From NCBI RefSeq assembly GCF_026420845.1, contig NZ_JAOWCB010000029.1, positions 1 to 64,000 on the forward strand: 64,000 nt of DNA, written 5' to 3'. This DNA is from Streptomyces sp. PR69 (GTDB taxonomy: Bacteria; Actinomycetota; Actinomycetes; Streptomycetales; Streptomycetaceae). This document shows positions 38,295 to 46,337 of the stretch, one piece after another. Both the position numbers and the translations under genes were made by a program. Position 1 is the stretch's first letter. Each line of letters starts with the position of its first letter. The notes beneath the pieces are model-generated. The model had not been told where the DNA came from. It was given only the letters and a program-made list of their open reading frames with translations, and made no database searches.

Positions 38295-39509
38295 GTGGAG
38301 TACGGGCCGGAAGGGCTTCCGCAATGCCCGCCGGAGACCGCCGAGTTGCGTGACCGGGTCGCGCAGTTCGTCCGCGTACGGGTCATGCCGTACGAGCCGG
38401 TGCTGGACGCCGGAGGCCCAGAGGCCGCGGCAGCCCTGGCCGAACTGCGGTGCGCGGCCAAGGACGAGGGGCTGTGGGCGCTGCCGCTGCCTCAGGAACT
38501 GGGCGGGCAGGGTGTGCCGCTGCGGTCGTACGCCCATCTCGCCGAGGCGGAGGGGGCCAGCGACCACGGGCCCTCGGCTCTGGGCTCCGCACCGCTGCTG
38601 GATGTGCTGATGCTGCGGCGGCATGGCTCGCACACGGTGCGGGAGGCGTATCTCAAGCGGCTGGTCGCCGGGGAGCTGCGCACCTGCTATGCGATGACCG
38701 AGCCCGACGTTCCGGGTACGGACCCCTTCTCGACCGGAACGCTCGCGGTGCGGGAGGAGGAGGCCGGCGGGGACTGGGTGGTCAGCGGGCGCAAGTGGTT
38801 TGTCTCCGGGGCGGCGGACGCCGATCTGGTCACGGTGCTCGCCCGGACGGACGGGGCGGCCGGGGACCGTACGGGCCTGTCGCTGCTGCTGACGCCGACG
38901 GACGCGCCCGGCTTCCGGGTGGTGCGGGAGCTGCCGGTGTTCGGCGCGTCCGGGCAGTGGGAGATCGGGCTCGACCGGGTCCGGGTGCCCGACTCCCATC
39001 TGCTGGGCGAACGGGGCCAGGCGCTGGCGATCGCGGGCGAACGGCTGCAGCTCGGCCGTACGCTGCGCTGTCTGCGCTGGCTGGGACAGGCCCGCCGGGC
39101 GTTCGACCTGATGTGCGCGCGGGCGCAGAGCCGGGGCGGGTCGCGCGGGCCGCTCGCCGCGCAGCAGTTGGTGCAGCGGCATGTCTTCGACGCCCTGCTG
39201 GCGCTGCGCTCCGCCCGGCCGCTGGTGTACGAGGCGGTCGCCCGGATCGACGCGGGGCTGGACGCGCATGTGGAGGTGGGGCTGGCGAAGGTGGCCGCAG
39301 CGCGGATGCTCCAGCAGGTGGCGGACGCGGCGATCCAGGTCCATGGGGCGGCGGGGCTCGGGCCGGACACTCCCCTGCCCGCGCTGTTCCGCACGGGGCG
39401 TACGGCGCGGATTCTGGACGGTCCCGACGAGCTGCATATGACGTCGGTGGCGCGGCGGGTGCTGCGCGGCTATATGGCGGCAGAGGCGGGCTGTTCGGCG
39501 GCCGAGTGA
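38295..39509 (+). CDS. Acyl-CoA dehydrogenase
   Basis: 404-residue FAD enzyme of the acyl-CoA dehydrogenase superfamily, oxidising acyl-CoA to enoyl-CoA. Helical N-terminal domain, then CYAMTEPDVPGTDPFS (flavin block, TEP), the beta-domain WVVSGRKWFVSGAADADL, and a helical C-terminal domain ending ALFRTGRTARILDGPDELHMTSVARRVL. In the last block DGPDE replaces the usual EGT-E(S/I) with the catalytic Glu, a pattern I associate with the ACAD10/11 group. GTG 38295 is preferred over the ORF's first ATG because GGAGG at 38284-38288 lies six bases ahead and the longer form would overlap the divergent gene. The stop lies inside a 15-base repeat. Confidence 0.85.
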   Translation: MEYGPEGLPQCPPETAELRDRVAQFVRVRVMPYEPVLDAGGPEAAAALAELRCAAKDEGLWALPLPQELGGQGVPLRSYAHLAEAEGASDHGPSALGSAPLLDVLMLRRHGSHTVREAYLKRLVAGELRTCYAMTEPDVPGTDPFSTGTLAVREEEAGGDWVVSGRKWFVSGAADADLVTVLARTDGAAGDRTGLSLLLTPTDAPGFRVVRELPVFGASGQWEIGLDRVRVPDSHLLGERGQALAIAGERLQLGRTLRCLRWLGQARRAFDLMCARAQSRGGSRGPLAAQQLVQRHVFDALLALRSARPLVYEAVARIDAGLDAHVEVGLAKVAAARMLQQVADAAIQVHGAAGLGPDTPLPALFRTGRTARILDGPDELHMTSVARRVLRGYMAAEAGCSAAE

Positions 39510-39574
39510 TCGGAGGCCGAGTGATCGGAGGCCGAGTGATCGGAGGCCGAGTGATCGGAGGCCGAGTGATCGGA
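39500..39574 (+). repeat. Five exact 15-base repeats at the dehydrogenase 3' end
   Basis: GGCCGAGTGATCGGA is repeated five times in tandem (39500-39514, -29, -44, -59, -74). The first copy contains the TGA stop of the acyl-CoA dehydrogenase (39507-39509). Unit length is a multiple of three, so gains or losses would keep the frame of any overlapping ORF. It was probably made by slippage and is likely to be variable. Confidence 0.95.
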
Positions 39575-39614
39575 GATCTGCTGGTCAGAGGCCGGCTGGG
39601 TGGAGGTCTGCTGG

Positions 39615-40880
39615 TCAGAGGTCGACCAAGCCGGAGAGTGCGGCGAGCCCGAGGGCCAGAAAGTAGTCGCCCCAGATCAGTTCATGGCGTACGGCCAGTC
39701 CGCGGCCGGCGTCATAGCAGCCGTCGAGGAGCCGGCCGGACGCCATATGGGCGTGGACGAGGCGGTCCAGTACGGCCACGGCGCGTGAGCGGAACCGGCC
39801 CGCGCGCCGCCGGCTGTCGTCCGTCCGCGCGAGCATGAGCAGCGCGACCGCGGCGATGGCGGCGGCGGAGGTGTCGAGCGGGGCGGCGGCGTCGCCGTGG
39901 GCGCGGGGGACGAGCGGCGAGGAGTCGAGGGAGGCCGTCAACTGCTCCCGTTCGGCGGACAGGTCCATGCCGAGGGCGGTTCCCTCGGCGACGGCGAGCA
40001 GCAGCCAGGCGTGCCCCCGTGACCAGCCCGGCGGGGGCTCGTCGCAGGGCTGCCAGCCGGTGCCGTCGAAGCGCCAGGCGGAGTGCTCTCCCGAGAGGCA
40101 GAGTTCGAGGTGACGGCGGAGGTGCGACTGGGCCGCCGTACGCCCGGCGGGGCCCGCGGCGGCGAGAAGCGGGCCCATGCCGGGGGCGCCGTCGGCGCGG
40201 ACGAGCAGGCGTTCGCCGCCGAAGGCGGCGCCCCAGGGGACCAGGCCGAGGTCCGGGTCCACGGCGGCGAGGCAGGTGTGCGCGGCCCGTTCGCGCAGAG
40301 CCGTCGCGTCGGGGTCGTCGGCGGCGTGGCCGTGGGCCGTCCCGTACCAGAGGATCAGTCCGCGGGTGGCGGTGTCCGCCTCGGCCCAGCGGGCCAGGCG
40401 CGCCGTGGTGGCACGTGCCGCGACGCGGTCCTGGACGTCCCCGGTGCGCAGGGCGCGCAGCCACTGGAGCCCGGCCCAGAAGCCGCCGGTCCAAGAGCCG
40501 CGGGAGGTGGTCGTCCAGCGGCCGTCGCCCTCCGGCTCGGCGAAGAGGGGGAAGCGGTCGCCGACGGCGGCGCGGGTGAGGGCGACGCGGGCGAGGGCGG
40601 TGTCGAGGGCGGGGATGGTCCAGGAGGGGCAGCCGGGGCTCCGCCCCGGTCCCGGGCCCGGACCCCGCTCCTCAATCTCCCCCAGACTCCGTCCGGGGGG
40701 ACCCCCGGGGGCTGAGTGTGCGGGTCCTTCGCGCCCGGCGCCCCGCACGGGCTGAACGCCGGGGCCCCGCCCCGGGCCCCGCTCCTCAAACGCCGGAGAG
40801 GCTGGATATACAGGCTCCCCAAGGGCTGGAGATGCGGGTCCTGGAGGCACGGGCGCTTCGCCGCCGGAGGCCGCGGTCAT
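39615..40880 (-). CDS. GH88-like unsaturated glycoside hydrolase
   Basis: 421-residue soluble (alpha/alpha)6-barrel-like protein. RWTTTSRGSWTGGFWAGLQWLRALR matches the GH88/GH105 signature (SW-x-GFWPG type). LILWYGTAHG, a RGHAWLLLAVAEG block, and ELIWGDYFLALGLAALSGL near the C-terminus also fit that barrel. GH88 enzymes act on unsaturated uronyl saccharides, but the family call is from pattern memory. It begins at ATG 40880, overlapping the MFS gene stop (ATGA), so it is translationally coupled. Residues about 16-85 are encoded by the GC-rich intergenic repeat at 40625-40835; the native start may lie later. Confidence 0.6.
   Translation of the reverse strand: MTAASGGEAPVPPGPASPALGEPVYPASPAFEERGPGRGPGVQPVRGAGREGPAHSAPGGPPGRSLGEIEERGPGPGPGRSPGCPSWTIPALDTALARVALTRAAVGDRFPLFAEPEGDGRWTTTSRGSWTGGFWAGLQWLRALRTGDVQDRVAARATTARLARWAEADTATRGLILWYGTAHGHAADDPDATALRERAAHTCLAAVDPDLGLVPWGAAFGGERLLVRADGAPGMGPLLAAAGPAGRTAAQSHLRRHLELCLSGEHSAWRFDGTGWQPCDEPPPGWSRGHAWLLLAVAEGTALGMDLSAEREQLTASLDSSPLVPRAHGDAAAPLDTSAAAIAAVALLMLARTDDSRRRAGRFRSRAVAVLDRLVHAHMASGRLLDGCYDAGRGLAVRHELIWGDYFLALGLAALSGLVDL
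40625..40835. repeat. GC-rich repeat inside the coupled operon
   Basis: Third copy of the family seen at 25-290 and 6225-6410: CTCCTCAATCTCCCCCAGACTCCGTCCGGGG, a G/C arm, CTCCTCAAACGCCGGAGAGGCTGG, and so on. Here it falls in the reading frame of the glycoside-hydrolase gene, adding about 70 Pro/Gly/Arg-rich residues near its N-terminus. Confidence 0.7.
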
Positions 40881-42118
40881 GCGGCGGCTCCGGCAGGGGT
40901 TGCGCGGCGGTCGCGGGCGGCCCAGAGGGTGGAGATCGCGCACGCCGCCGTGAACTCCGCGGCGACCAGCAGCCATCCGGGGCCGTAGCGGCCCGCGTCG
41001 GCGAGGAGGCCGAAGAGGGGCGGGCCGACCGCGAAGCCGGCGAAGAAGCCCGCGGAGACCAGGGCCGAGTCCAGGCCCGCCCGGCCGGCCGCGGCGCGGC
41101 GCATGACGAGGACCATGGAGACGGCGTTGCCGGAGACGGCGAAGATGCCGACGGCCGCGGCGGCCGCCCAGGCGAGCGGGTGGAAGGAGGTGGCCCCGGC
41201 CAGCATCAGGGCCGCCGCGACCGCGCCCGCCGCCAGCCAGCCAGGAAGCCATTCGCCGAGGCCGGGGCGGCCCGCGAGCTTGGACCACCACACGCGTCCG
41301 GCGATGCCCGCGACGCCCAGCACCGCCACCATCGCACCGGCCGCGGTCGGACCGAGGCCGAGGCGCTGTGCGCCGAAGAGCGCGAGGTAGGTGTTGACCG
41401 AGGCGATGCCGCAGCCGAGGAACAGGGAGAAGACGGTCAGCCAGGCGATGTGCCCGCGGGGCCGCAGCGGCATACGGCCGCCGCCCGGCTTGGCAGCTGC
41501 GGGCGGCGGGTCGGCGGGGAGCCGGCGGGCCGCCCAGAACGCCGCGGCGACCGCCGTGCCGGCCGCCGTCCACACCGCGCCGCGCCAGCCGATGCCGCCG
41601 GCGAGCGCCGCCAGCGGCAGCCCGGCGGCAAAGGCCCCGAGCTGTACACCGGACTGCTTCATTCCGGTGACCGGGCCGCGCTGCGGCGCGGGCACGGCGG
41701 CAAGGATCGCCTTGTTGGTGGCGGGGTTGGCCAGCGCCTGCGGCAGCCCGCCGAGGGCCACCGCGCCGAGCAGCAGCCCCGCCCCCGGCGCGGCCCCGAT
41801 CAGCGCGAGGGCGACCGCGGAGATCAGCAGCAGCGCCACCAGACAGCGGCGCGGCCCCACCCGGTCGACGACCCGGCCGCCGACCGGGGAGAGCACGGCG
41901 GCCGTGCCGAAGCCGACCGTGGTGGTCAGACCGAGGACGGTGGGCGAGATGCCCAGTTCGCCGACGAGGCGCGGGCCCAGCGCGCCGAGCAGGAACAGCT
42001 GCATCATGGAGAACGCCATGGCGCAGGTGAGCAGCGCGGTCAGTCCGCGTGTGGCCCGCGGCGGGCCGCCTTCGGCGTCGTCGGCCGCCGCTGTCCGTAT
42101 ACCGGGCTCCGCTGCCAC
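40877..42118 (-). CDS. MFS transporter
   Basis: 413-residue, about 12-helix major facilitator. The loop between helices 2 and 3, GGRVVDRVGPRRCL, is the MFS motif A (GxxxDRxGRR). Helix pairs such as RGLTALLTCAMAFSMMQLFLL and IAWLTVFSLFLGCGIASVNTYLALFG support it. GTG 42118 start with GGAGAACGGAGAG ahead. Its stop overlaps the start of the glycoside-hydrolase gene (ATGA), so the pair is probably an import-and-cleave unit for a sugar or uronide (inference). Confidence 0.82.
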   Translation of the reverse strand: MAAEPGIRTAAADDAEGGPPRATRGLTALLTCAMAFSMMQLFLLGALGPRLVGELGISPTVLGLTTTVGFGTAAVLSPVGGRVVDRVGPRRCLVALLLISAVALALIGAAPGAGLLLGAVALGGLPQALANPATNKAILAAVPAPQRGPVTGMKQSGVQLGAFAAGLPLAALAGGIGWRGAVWTAAGTAVAAAFWAARRLPADPPPAAAKPGGGRMPLRPRGHIAWLTVFSLFLGCGIASVNTYLALFGAQRLGLGPTAAGAMVAVLGVAGIAGRVWWSKLAGRPGLGEWLPGWLAAGAVAAALMLAGATSFHPLAWAAAAAVGIFAVSGNAVSMVLVMRRAAAGRAGLDSALVSAGFFAGFAVGPPLFGLLADAGRYGPGWLLVAAEFTAACAISTLWAARDRRATPAGAAA

Positions 42119-42288
42119 ACCGCTCTCCGTTCTCCGTCGGGACCTCGGCAGAAGTCGCCCCTAACCTTCCCCGAGTTCCAGGGAGTTGCCGTGGCCCGCG
42201 TCACACTTCCGTGGATCAGGGGTGCGATGGCCGAACTTCGCGGTCCGGTCCTCGGCCAGTCTTCCCCGGGTGCAAGGATGAGCCCGCC

Positions 42289-43035
42289 ATGTCAGCGGGT
42301 CACGGTTGTCGCACTGTACGGGCTGCGGTGTTCGCGGCCGCCTGCGTGCTGCTCACGGCGCTCGGCCACATGCTGATGTCGGCGACGCCCGTCCCCTGGC
42401 CCGCGATGCTTGGCGCGTTCTCTGCGGTCGGCTGTTCGGCGTGGGCGCTGGGCGGCCGGGAACGCGGGTTCACGGCGGTGACGGCCGCGGCCGTGGTGAC
42501 CCAGGCGGCGCTGCACTCGCTGTTCTCCCTGGCGCAGGCGGCCGCGCGGCCGGCCGTGGGCGAGGGCGGTTCCCTGCTGAGTCAGTGGGGGCAGTACCTG
42601 CTGTGCGGGATGCCGGGAGAGCCGGGGGCGTCCGAAGGTTCCGCCATGGGCGCGCTCGGGCACGCCCACCACGCCATGTCCCACGCACCCGCACACGGGC
42701 ATGGGCATGGGCATGGGCACGCCATGGCCCACGGCGCAGGCATGGGCCACGACATGGGCGGAATGTCGGCGGGCGGCATGCTCGCCGCGCATCTGCTGGC
42801 CGCGCTGCTGTGCGGGCTGTGGCTCGCCCACGGCGAACAGGCCGTCTTCCGCATCCTGCGCAGCTTCACCGCCTGGATCACCGCCCCGCTGCGGGTGCCG
42901 CTTGTGCTGCCCGCGCCCCCGCACCGCCCCCGCGTCCGCGCGCGCCGCACCCGTGCGGCGCGCGGGCCGCGGCGGCTGCTGCTCGTCTACGCCATCACCT
43001 CCCGGGGTCCGCCCGTCGGGTCCGCTGTCCTCTGA
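42289..43035 (+). CDS. His/Met-rich membrane protein
   Basis: 248 residues. Hydrophobic N-terminal half (RAAVFAAACVLLTALGHMLM, PAMLGAFSAVGCSAWALGG, FTAVTAAAVVTQAALHSLFSLAQAA). A loop at about 124-160 holds 11 His and 5 Met among 36 residues (AHHAMSHAPAHGHGHG..., GMGHDMGGM). Then a further hydrophobic helix (GMLAAHLLAALLCGLWLAHG) and a basic Arg-rich tail. The His/Met loop is the kind that binds copper or zinc. A paralog with a similar core and a His-rich loop lies at 50566. It precedes an ECF sigma factor with its own His-rich tail. Start ATG 42289. Confidence 0.75.
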   Translation: MSAGHGCRTVRAAVFAAACVLLTALGHMLMSATPVPWPAMLGAFSAVGCSAWALGGRERGFTAVTAAAVVTQAALHSLFSLAQAAARPAVGEGGSLLSQWGQYLLCGMPGEPGASEGSAMGALGHAHHAMSHAPAHGHGHGHGHAMAHGAGMGHDMGGMSAGGMLAAHLLAALLCGLWLAHGEQAVFRILRSFTAWITAPLRVPLVLPAPPHRPRVRARRTRAARGPRRLLLVYAITSRGPPVGSAVL

Positions 43036-43187
43036 CAGCCGGCTCCCCGCCGCCGCGACGGCCTGACGGCCGGTTCGCGGCGCGCGGGCATCGGCTCCGC
43101 CGCCGTGCGGAGCCGTACGACGTCACCGGCCGCCGCCGATGCGCGGCAGCGGCCGGATTCTGCCAACTCCGAGGAGAACCAAAGGCG

Positions 43188-44063
43188 ATGAACGCTGCCC
43201 TGCTCGCCCGCCCGGCGCGCACAGACGACACACGTCATGGCCGCTCACACCAGAGCGACAACGCGCATCACGACCGCGATACGCATCACCACAGCGACGC
43301 GCATCACGACGGCGGCACACACCACGACGGCGGCACACGCGACGCGGTGATCACGGACTGGGCGCTGGCCGCCCGCGGCGGCGACCCCGACGCCGTGGAA
43401 CGTTTCGTCCAAGCCCTCCACCGCGATGTCTGGCGCTATGTGGCCTATTTGAGCGCGGATCCGCAGGCCGCCGACGATCTGTCTCAGGACACCTTTCTGC
43501 GGGCGCTCGGGAGTCTGCACCGCTTCGAGGGCCGGTCCTCGGCCCGCACCTGGCTGCTGTCCATCGCCCGCCGCGCGGTGGTGGACAGCATCCGCCACGC
43601 CGCCGCGCGGCCGCGGCTGTCGGATGCCGAGGACTGGCAGTCGGCGGCGGAACGGGCCCAGCCGCACGGGCTGCCCGGTTTCGAGGACGGCATCGCGCTC
43701 GCCGAGCTGCTGTCCGAGATCCCCGCCGAGCGCCGTGAGGCATTTGTCCTCACTCAGGTGCTGGAGATGCCCTATGCCGAGGCGGCCCTGGCGATCGGCT
43801 GCCCGATCGGCACGGTCCGCTCCCGCGTCTCGCGCGCCCGGACGGCGCTGCTGGAGCTGCTCGCGGCGGCGGAGCGGCCGCGGGACTCGGCCGACGGCCC
43901 GCCGGGGGTCCCCCGCAAAGCGTCCGAGGAGCCCGTCCGGCGGCGGCTGCGCCAGTACGATCGCCGCCATGGGGATCTCTGTGCGGACGTTGACGTACTA
44001 CCCGGTGAAGGGCTGCGCCGGTACGGCGGTCACCTCGGCCCGCGTCGGGGAGACGGGTCTTGA
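43188..44063 (+). CDS. ECF sigma factor with His-rich N-terminus
   Basis: 291 residues. Residues 17-46 carry 11 His in HHDRDTHHH-like repeats. Region 2 follows (GDPDAVERFVQALHRDVWRYVAYLSADPQAADDLSQDTFLRAL, with RTWLLSIARR), then region 4 (LLSEIPAERREAFVLTQVLEMPYAEAALAIGCPIGTVRSRVSRAR, helix-turn-helix). The last ~65 residues are weakly structured and overlap the MOSC gene by 95 bases; the true end could be earlier if a frameshift were present. ATG 43188 has GAGGAG about ten bases ahead. No anti-sigma gene is adjacent in the usual form. Metal-linked control is inferred from the His tail and its neighbour. Confidence 0.78.
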   Translation: MNAALLARPARTDDTRHGRSHQSDNAHHDRDTHHHSDAHHDGGTHHDGGTRDAVITDWALAARGGDPDAVERFVQALHRDVWRYVAYLSADPQAADDLSQDTFLRALGSLHRFEGRSSARTWLLSIARRAVVDSIRHAAARPRLSDAEDWQSAAERAQPHGLPGFEDGIALAELLSEIPAERREAFVLTQVLEMPYAEAALAIGCPIGTVRSRVSRARTALLELLAAAERPRDSADGPPGVPRKASEEPVRRRLRQYDRRHGDLCADVDVLPGEGLRRYGGHLGPRRGDGS

Positions 44064-44823
44064 GCACGACCGCACCTTCATGGTCGTCGACGCGGCGGAC
44101 GGCTCGTTCCGTAGCCAGCGCACCCAGCCGGCGATGGCGGTGATCCGGCCGGAGGTGCTGGACGGGGGCGCGGCGCTGCGGCTGTCCGCGCCCGGCGTGG
44201 ACAGCCTGACGCTGGACGCCGACCCGGAGGGGCCGCCGCGGCCGGTTTCGCTGTTCGACAAGGACATCGGCGACGCGCCGGACCAGGGGGACGCGGCCGC
44301 CGAGTGGCTCTCGCAGGTGCTCGGGGCGAAGTCGCGGCTGGTGCGGGTCGCGCCGGGGTTCGACCGGGACGGCTGGGGCGAGACGCCCGGCAAGGTCGCC
44401 TTCGCGGACGCGCATGCCGTGCTCGTCGTCTCACAGGCGTCGCTGGACGGGCTGAACGCCCGGATCGCGGCGGCGGGCGGGGAGCCGGTGCCGATGGACC
44501 GCTTCCGTCCGAATGTCGTCCTCGACGGCTGTGCGGACGCGCATGCGGAGGACCGGATGTGCGCCCTGGACCTGGGGACCGTCCGGCTTGCCTACTCCGT
44601 ACGGGCGATGAGGTGCGCCGTGCCCATGGTCGACCAGGCCACGGGGGTGCGCAGCGGACCGGAGCCGGTGCGCACCCTGTCGGCCTACCGCCGTGAGCCG
44701 GAGTACGGCAACCGGGTCAGCTTTGGTCTGAAGGCGGCGGTCGTGCGGCAGGGCACGCTCGCCGTCGGGGACGAGGTGCTGCCCGAGTGGCGTGACGGCA
44801 CGCACGGCGGCACGCGTCGCTGA
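43969..44823 (+). CDS. MOSC-domain protein
   Basis: 284 residues. N-terminal MOSC_N beta barrel (about 1-115: VRTLTYYPVKGCAG, LEHDRTFMVVDA) then the MOSC domain (about 120-270) with MDRFRPNVVLDG and RCAVPMVDQATG, where the cysteine of the family RC block sits. MOSC proteins handle sulfur or molybdenum cofactor substrates (for example N-hydroxylated compounds). ATG 43969 lies inside the sigma gene's 3' end and is likely coupled to it. Terminated by a strong palindrome. Confidence 0.85.
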   Translation: MGISVRTLTYYPVKGCAGTAVTSARVGETGLEHDRTFMVVDAADGSFRSQRTQPAMAVIRPEVLDGGAALRLSAPGVDSLTLDADPEGPPRPVSLFDKDIGDAPDQGDAAAEWLSQVLGAKSRLVRVAPGFDRDGWGETPGKVAFADAHAVLVVSQASLDGLNARIAAAGGEPVPMDRFRPNVVLDGCADAHAEDRMCALDLGTVRLAYSVRAMRCAVPMVDQATGVRSGPEPVRTLSAYRREPEYGNRVSFGLKAAVVRQGTLAVGDEVLPEWRDGTHGGTRR

Positions 44824-44849
44824 TGTGACGCGAAGGGCATGCCTGCGTG

Positions 44850-44881
44850 GTTGAGGGCCGGGCCGCGGCCCGGCCCTCAAC
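44850..44881. terminator. 32-base perfect palindrome after MOSC gene
   Basis: The stretch 44850-44881 reads the same on both strands (GTTGAGGGCCGGGCC-GC-GGCCCGGCCCTCAAC), forming a 15-16 base stem. It lies between the MOSC gene and the converging small gene, ending both. Confidence 0.85.
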
Positions 44882-44884
44882 TCG

Positions 44885-45247
44885 TCAGCAGCCGTAGCGG
44901 ATCAGCGCCCGCACCATGCGGCAGGTGGTGTCGGACGGCGGGTGGACCCCGATGCGGTCCGCGGTCGTCCGTATCCTGCCGTTGTCAGCTGTCGCCGGGT
45001 GGTAGACGCCCGAATCCAGCAGGGCGATCGCCAGGCGCATGGCCTTCAGCCGGCGGTTGTGGGTGATGTACCACTCGCGGGGCTGTCCCGCGGGCAGCGG
45101 TTTCTTCTCCAAGGGCCTCGGGGCGGTGGCGAACAGGGACTCCTGCTGGGACTTCCGGTGCGAGTTTCGCTGCGGCTTTCCCGGTGCGTTTTGCTGTGGG
45201 TTTCGCTGTGGATGTGCGGTGAGCGTCGTGAGTGCGGCAACGGCCAT
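44885..45247 (-). CDS. Hypothetical basic protein
   Basis: 120 residues. N-terminal ~50 residues are Gln/Asn/Arg/Lys-rich low complexity encoded by repeated CGCAGC/CAGCAA-like units. The C-terminal ~65 residues (REWYITHNRRLKAMRLAIALLDSGVYHPATADNGRIRTTADRIGVHPPSDTTCRMVRALIRYGC) look like a folded conserved domain. ATG 45247 has AGGAGG six bases ahead. I recall similar proteins only from Streptomyces; no function recognised. Confidence 0.6.
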   Translation of the reverse strand: MAVAALTTLTAHPQRNPQQNAPGKPQRNSHRKSQQESLFATAPRPLEKKPLPAGQPREWYITHNRRLKAMRLAIALLDSGVYHPATADNGRIRTTADRIGVHPPSDTTCRMVRALIRYGC

Positions 45248-45505
45248 CGGCAACCTCCTGGCGCGGCGGCGGGACCCTCCCGAACCATTCCGAACTACTG
45301 TTCATTCTACGTCCGCCCACTGACAATCGCCGCTGGCCAGACGGGGTTTGAGGGAGACTGGAGGGGCTTTGGAGAGTGCGGTGACGACATGGAGATCCGG
45401 GCCCTGCCCCCTGGAGCCATTGAGCAGAACGGGACTCCTACTCGTACGTAACGGCACATGGAACACCCCCAGGAGGGGAACACCCCCGACCCCACAGGAG
45501 TCCAC

Positions 45506-46195
45506 GTGTCACGCAAACGCACCCTCACCACCAAGAAGAAGATCGCTCTGCTGGTCGGCGCAGCGGCGCTGGCGGGCGGTACGGCGGTGGCGATGACCGG
45601 CACCAGCCAGGCGTCGGTCGCCTGCGACGGGCTGGTCCGGGCCCTGCAGAACAACCAGAACTTCATCGCCGGTCAGCGCGCCAACCCGGACGCGCAGTCT
45701 GAGGCCCGGATCGCCAACCGGGAGGCGGTGATCGCCGAGATCCAGCGGAAACAGGCGGCCTCCGGCTGTGAAGTGACCGGAGGCGGCGGGCAGGCCGGGG
45801 CAGGCCAGGACGCCGGCGGAAACCAGGGAGACCAGGGAGACCAGGGAAACCAGGGAGACCAAGGAAACCAGGGAGCCGGCGACCAGGCCGGGGCGGGCAA
45901 CCAGGGCAACCAGGGCGATCAGGGCGACGCAGGCCAGGGCGCCGTGGGCGAGGTCGTCTGCGCCGGCTCGACGGTGACGCTCTCCGGCGAGGGCGGCGCC
46001 CCCGCCGCCACCAGCAGCGAGTTCCCCGCGGGCACCACCCTCAAGGTCACCAACCTCGACAACAACAAGTCCACGACCGTCGAGGTCACCGGGCCCTCCG
46101 GAAGCTGCGCACTGCTGAACAACGCGGCCTTCGAGCAGGTGCGCGAGCCCGGCAAGTTCCTGATCCGCAACGCGCGCATCGAGCGGGTCGGCTGA
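45506..46195 (+). CDS. Secreted protein with Asn-Gln-Gly-Asp repeats
   Basis: 229 residues. Signal peptide RKRTLTTKKKIALLVGAAALAGGTAVAMTGTSQAS (about 1-36), an N-terminal mature helix segment (DGLVRALQNNQNFIAGQ...), then a Gly/Asn/Gln/Asp-rich spacer built of NQGDQG units, then a C-terminal beta domain (VVCAGSTVTLSGEGGAP... TTLKVTNLDNNKSTTVEVTGPSGSCALLNNAAF...VREPGKFLIRNARI) with two Cys pairs. GTG 45506 has ACAGGAG ahead. Function unknown. The DUF1996 protein at 55485 has a similar Asn/Gly spacer. Confidence 0.75.
   Translation: MSRKRTLTTKKKIALLVGAAALAGGTAVAMTGTSQASVACDGLVRALQNNQNFIAGQRANPDAQSEARIANREAVIAEIQRKQAASGCEVTGGGGQAGAGQDAGGNQGDQGDQGNQGDQGNQGAGDQAGAGNQGNQGDQGDAGQGAVGEVVCAGSTVTLSGEGGAPAATSSEFPAGTTLKVTNLDNNKSTTVEVTGPSGSCALLNNAAFEQVREPGKFLIRNARIERVG
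45823..45935 (+). repeat. NQGDQG coding repeat
   Basis: In-frame 9-base units (AACCAGGGA, GACCAGGGA) are repeated about a dozen times, giving (N/D)QG runs broken by an AGDQAGAGNQ segment. Length likely varies between strains. Confidence 0.85.
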
Positions 46196-46337
46196 CCCCG
46201 GACGGGATTCAGGGCGGTGTCGTTGTCATACTTCCGAACATTTCGGTCAGAAAATACGGTCCCGACGAACGACCGATAAGAGCATTTCGCACCCTTACGG
46301 TGGATCGCGCCCCTCGACCCATCACCGGAGGAGCGCC

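Noticed and set aside
39480..39580. CRISPR-like array
   Set aside because: The 15-base units are contiguous with no spacers; it is a tandem repeat, not CRISPR.
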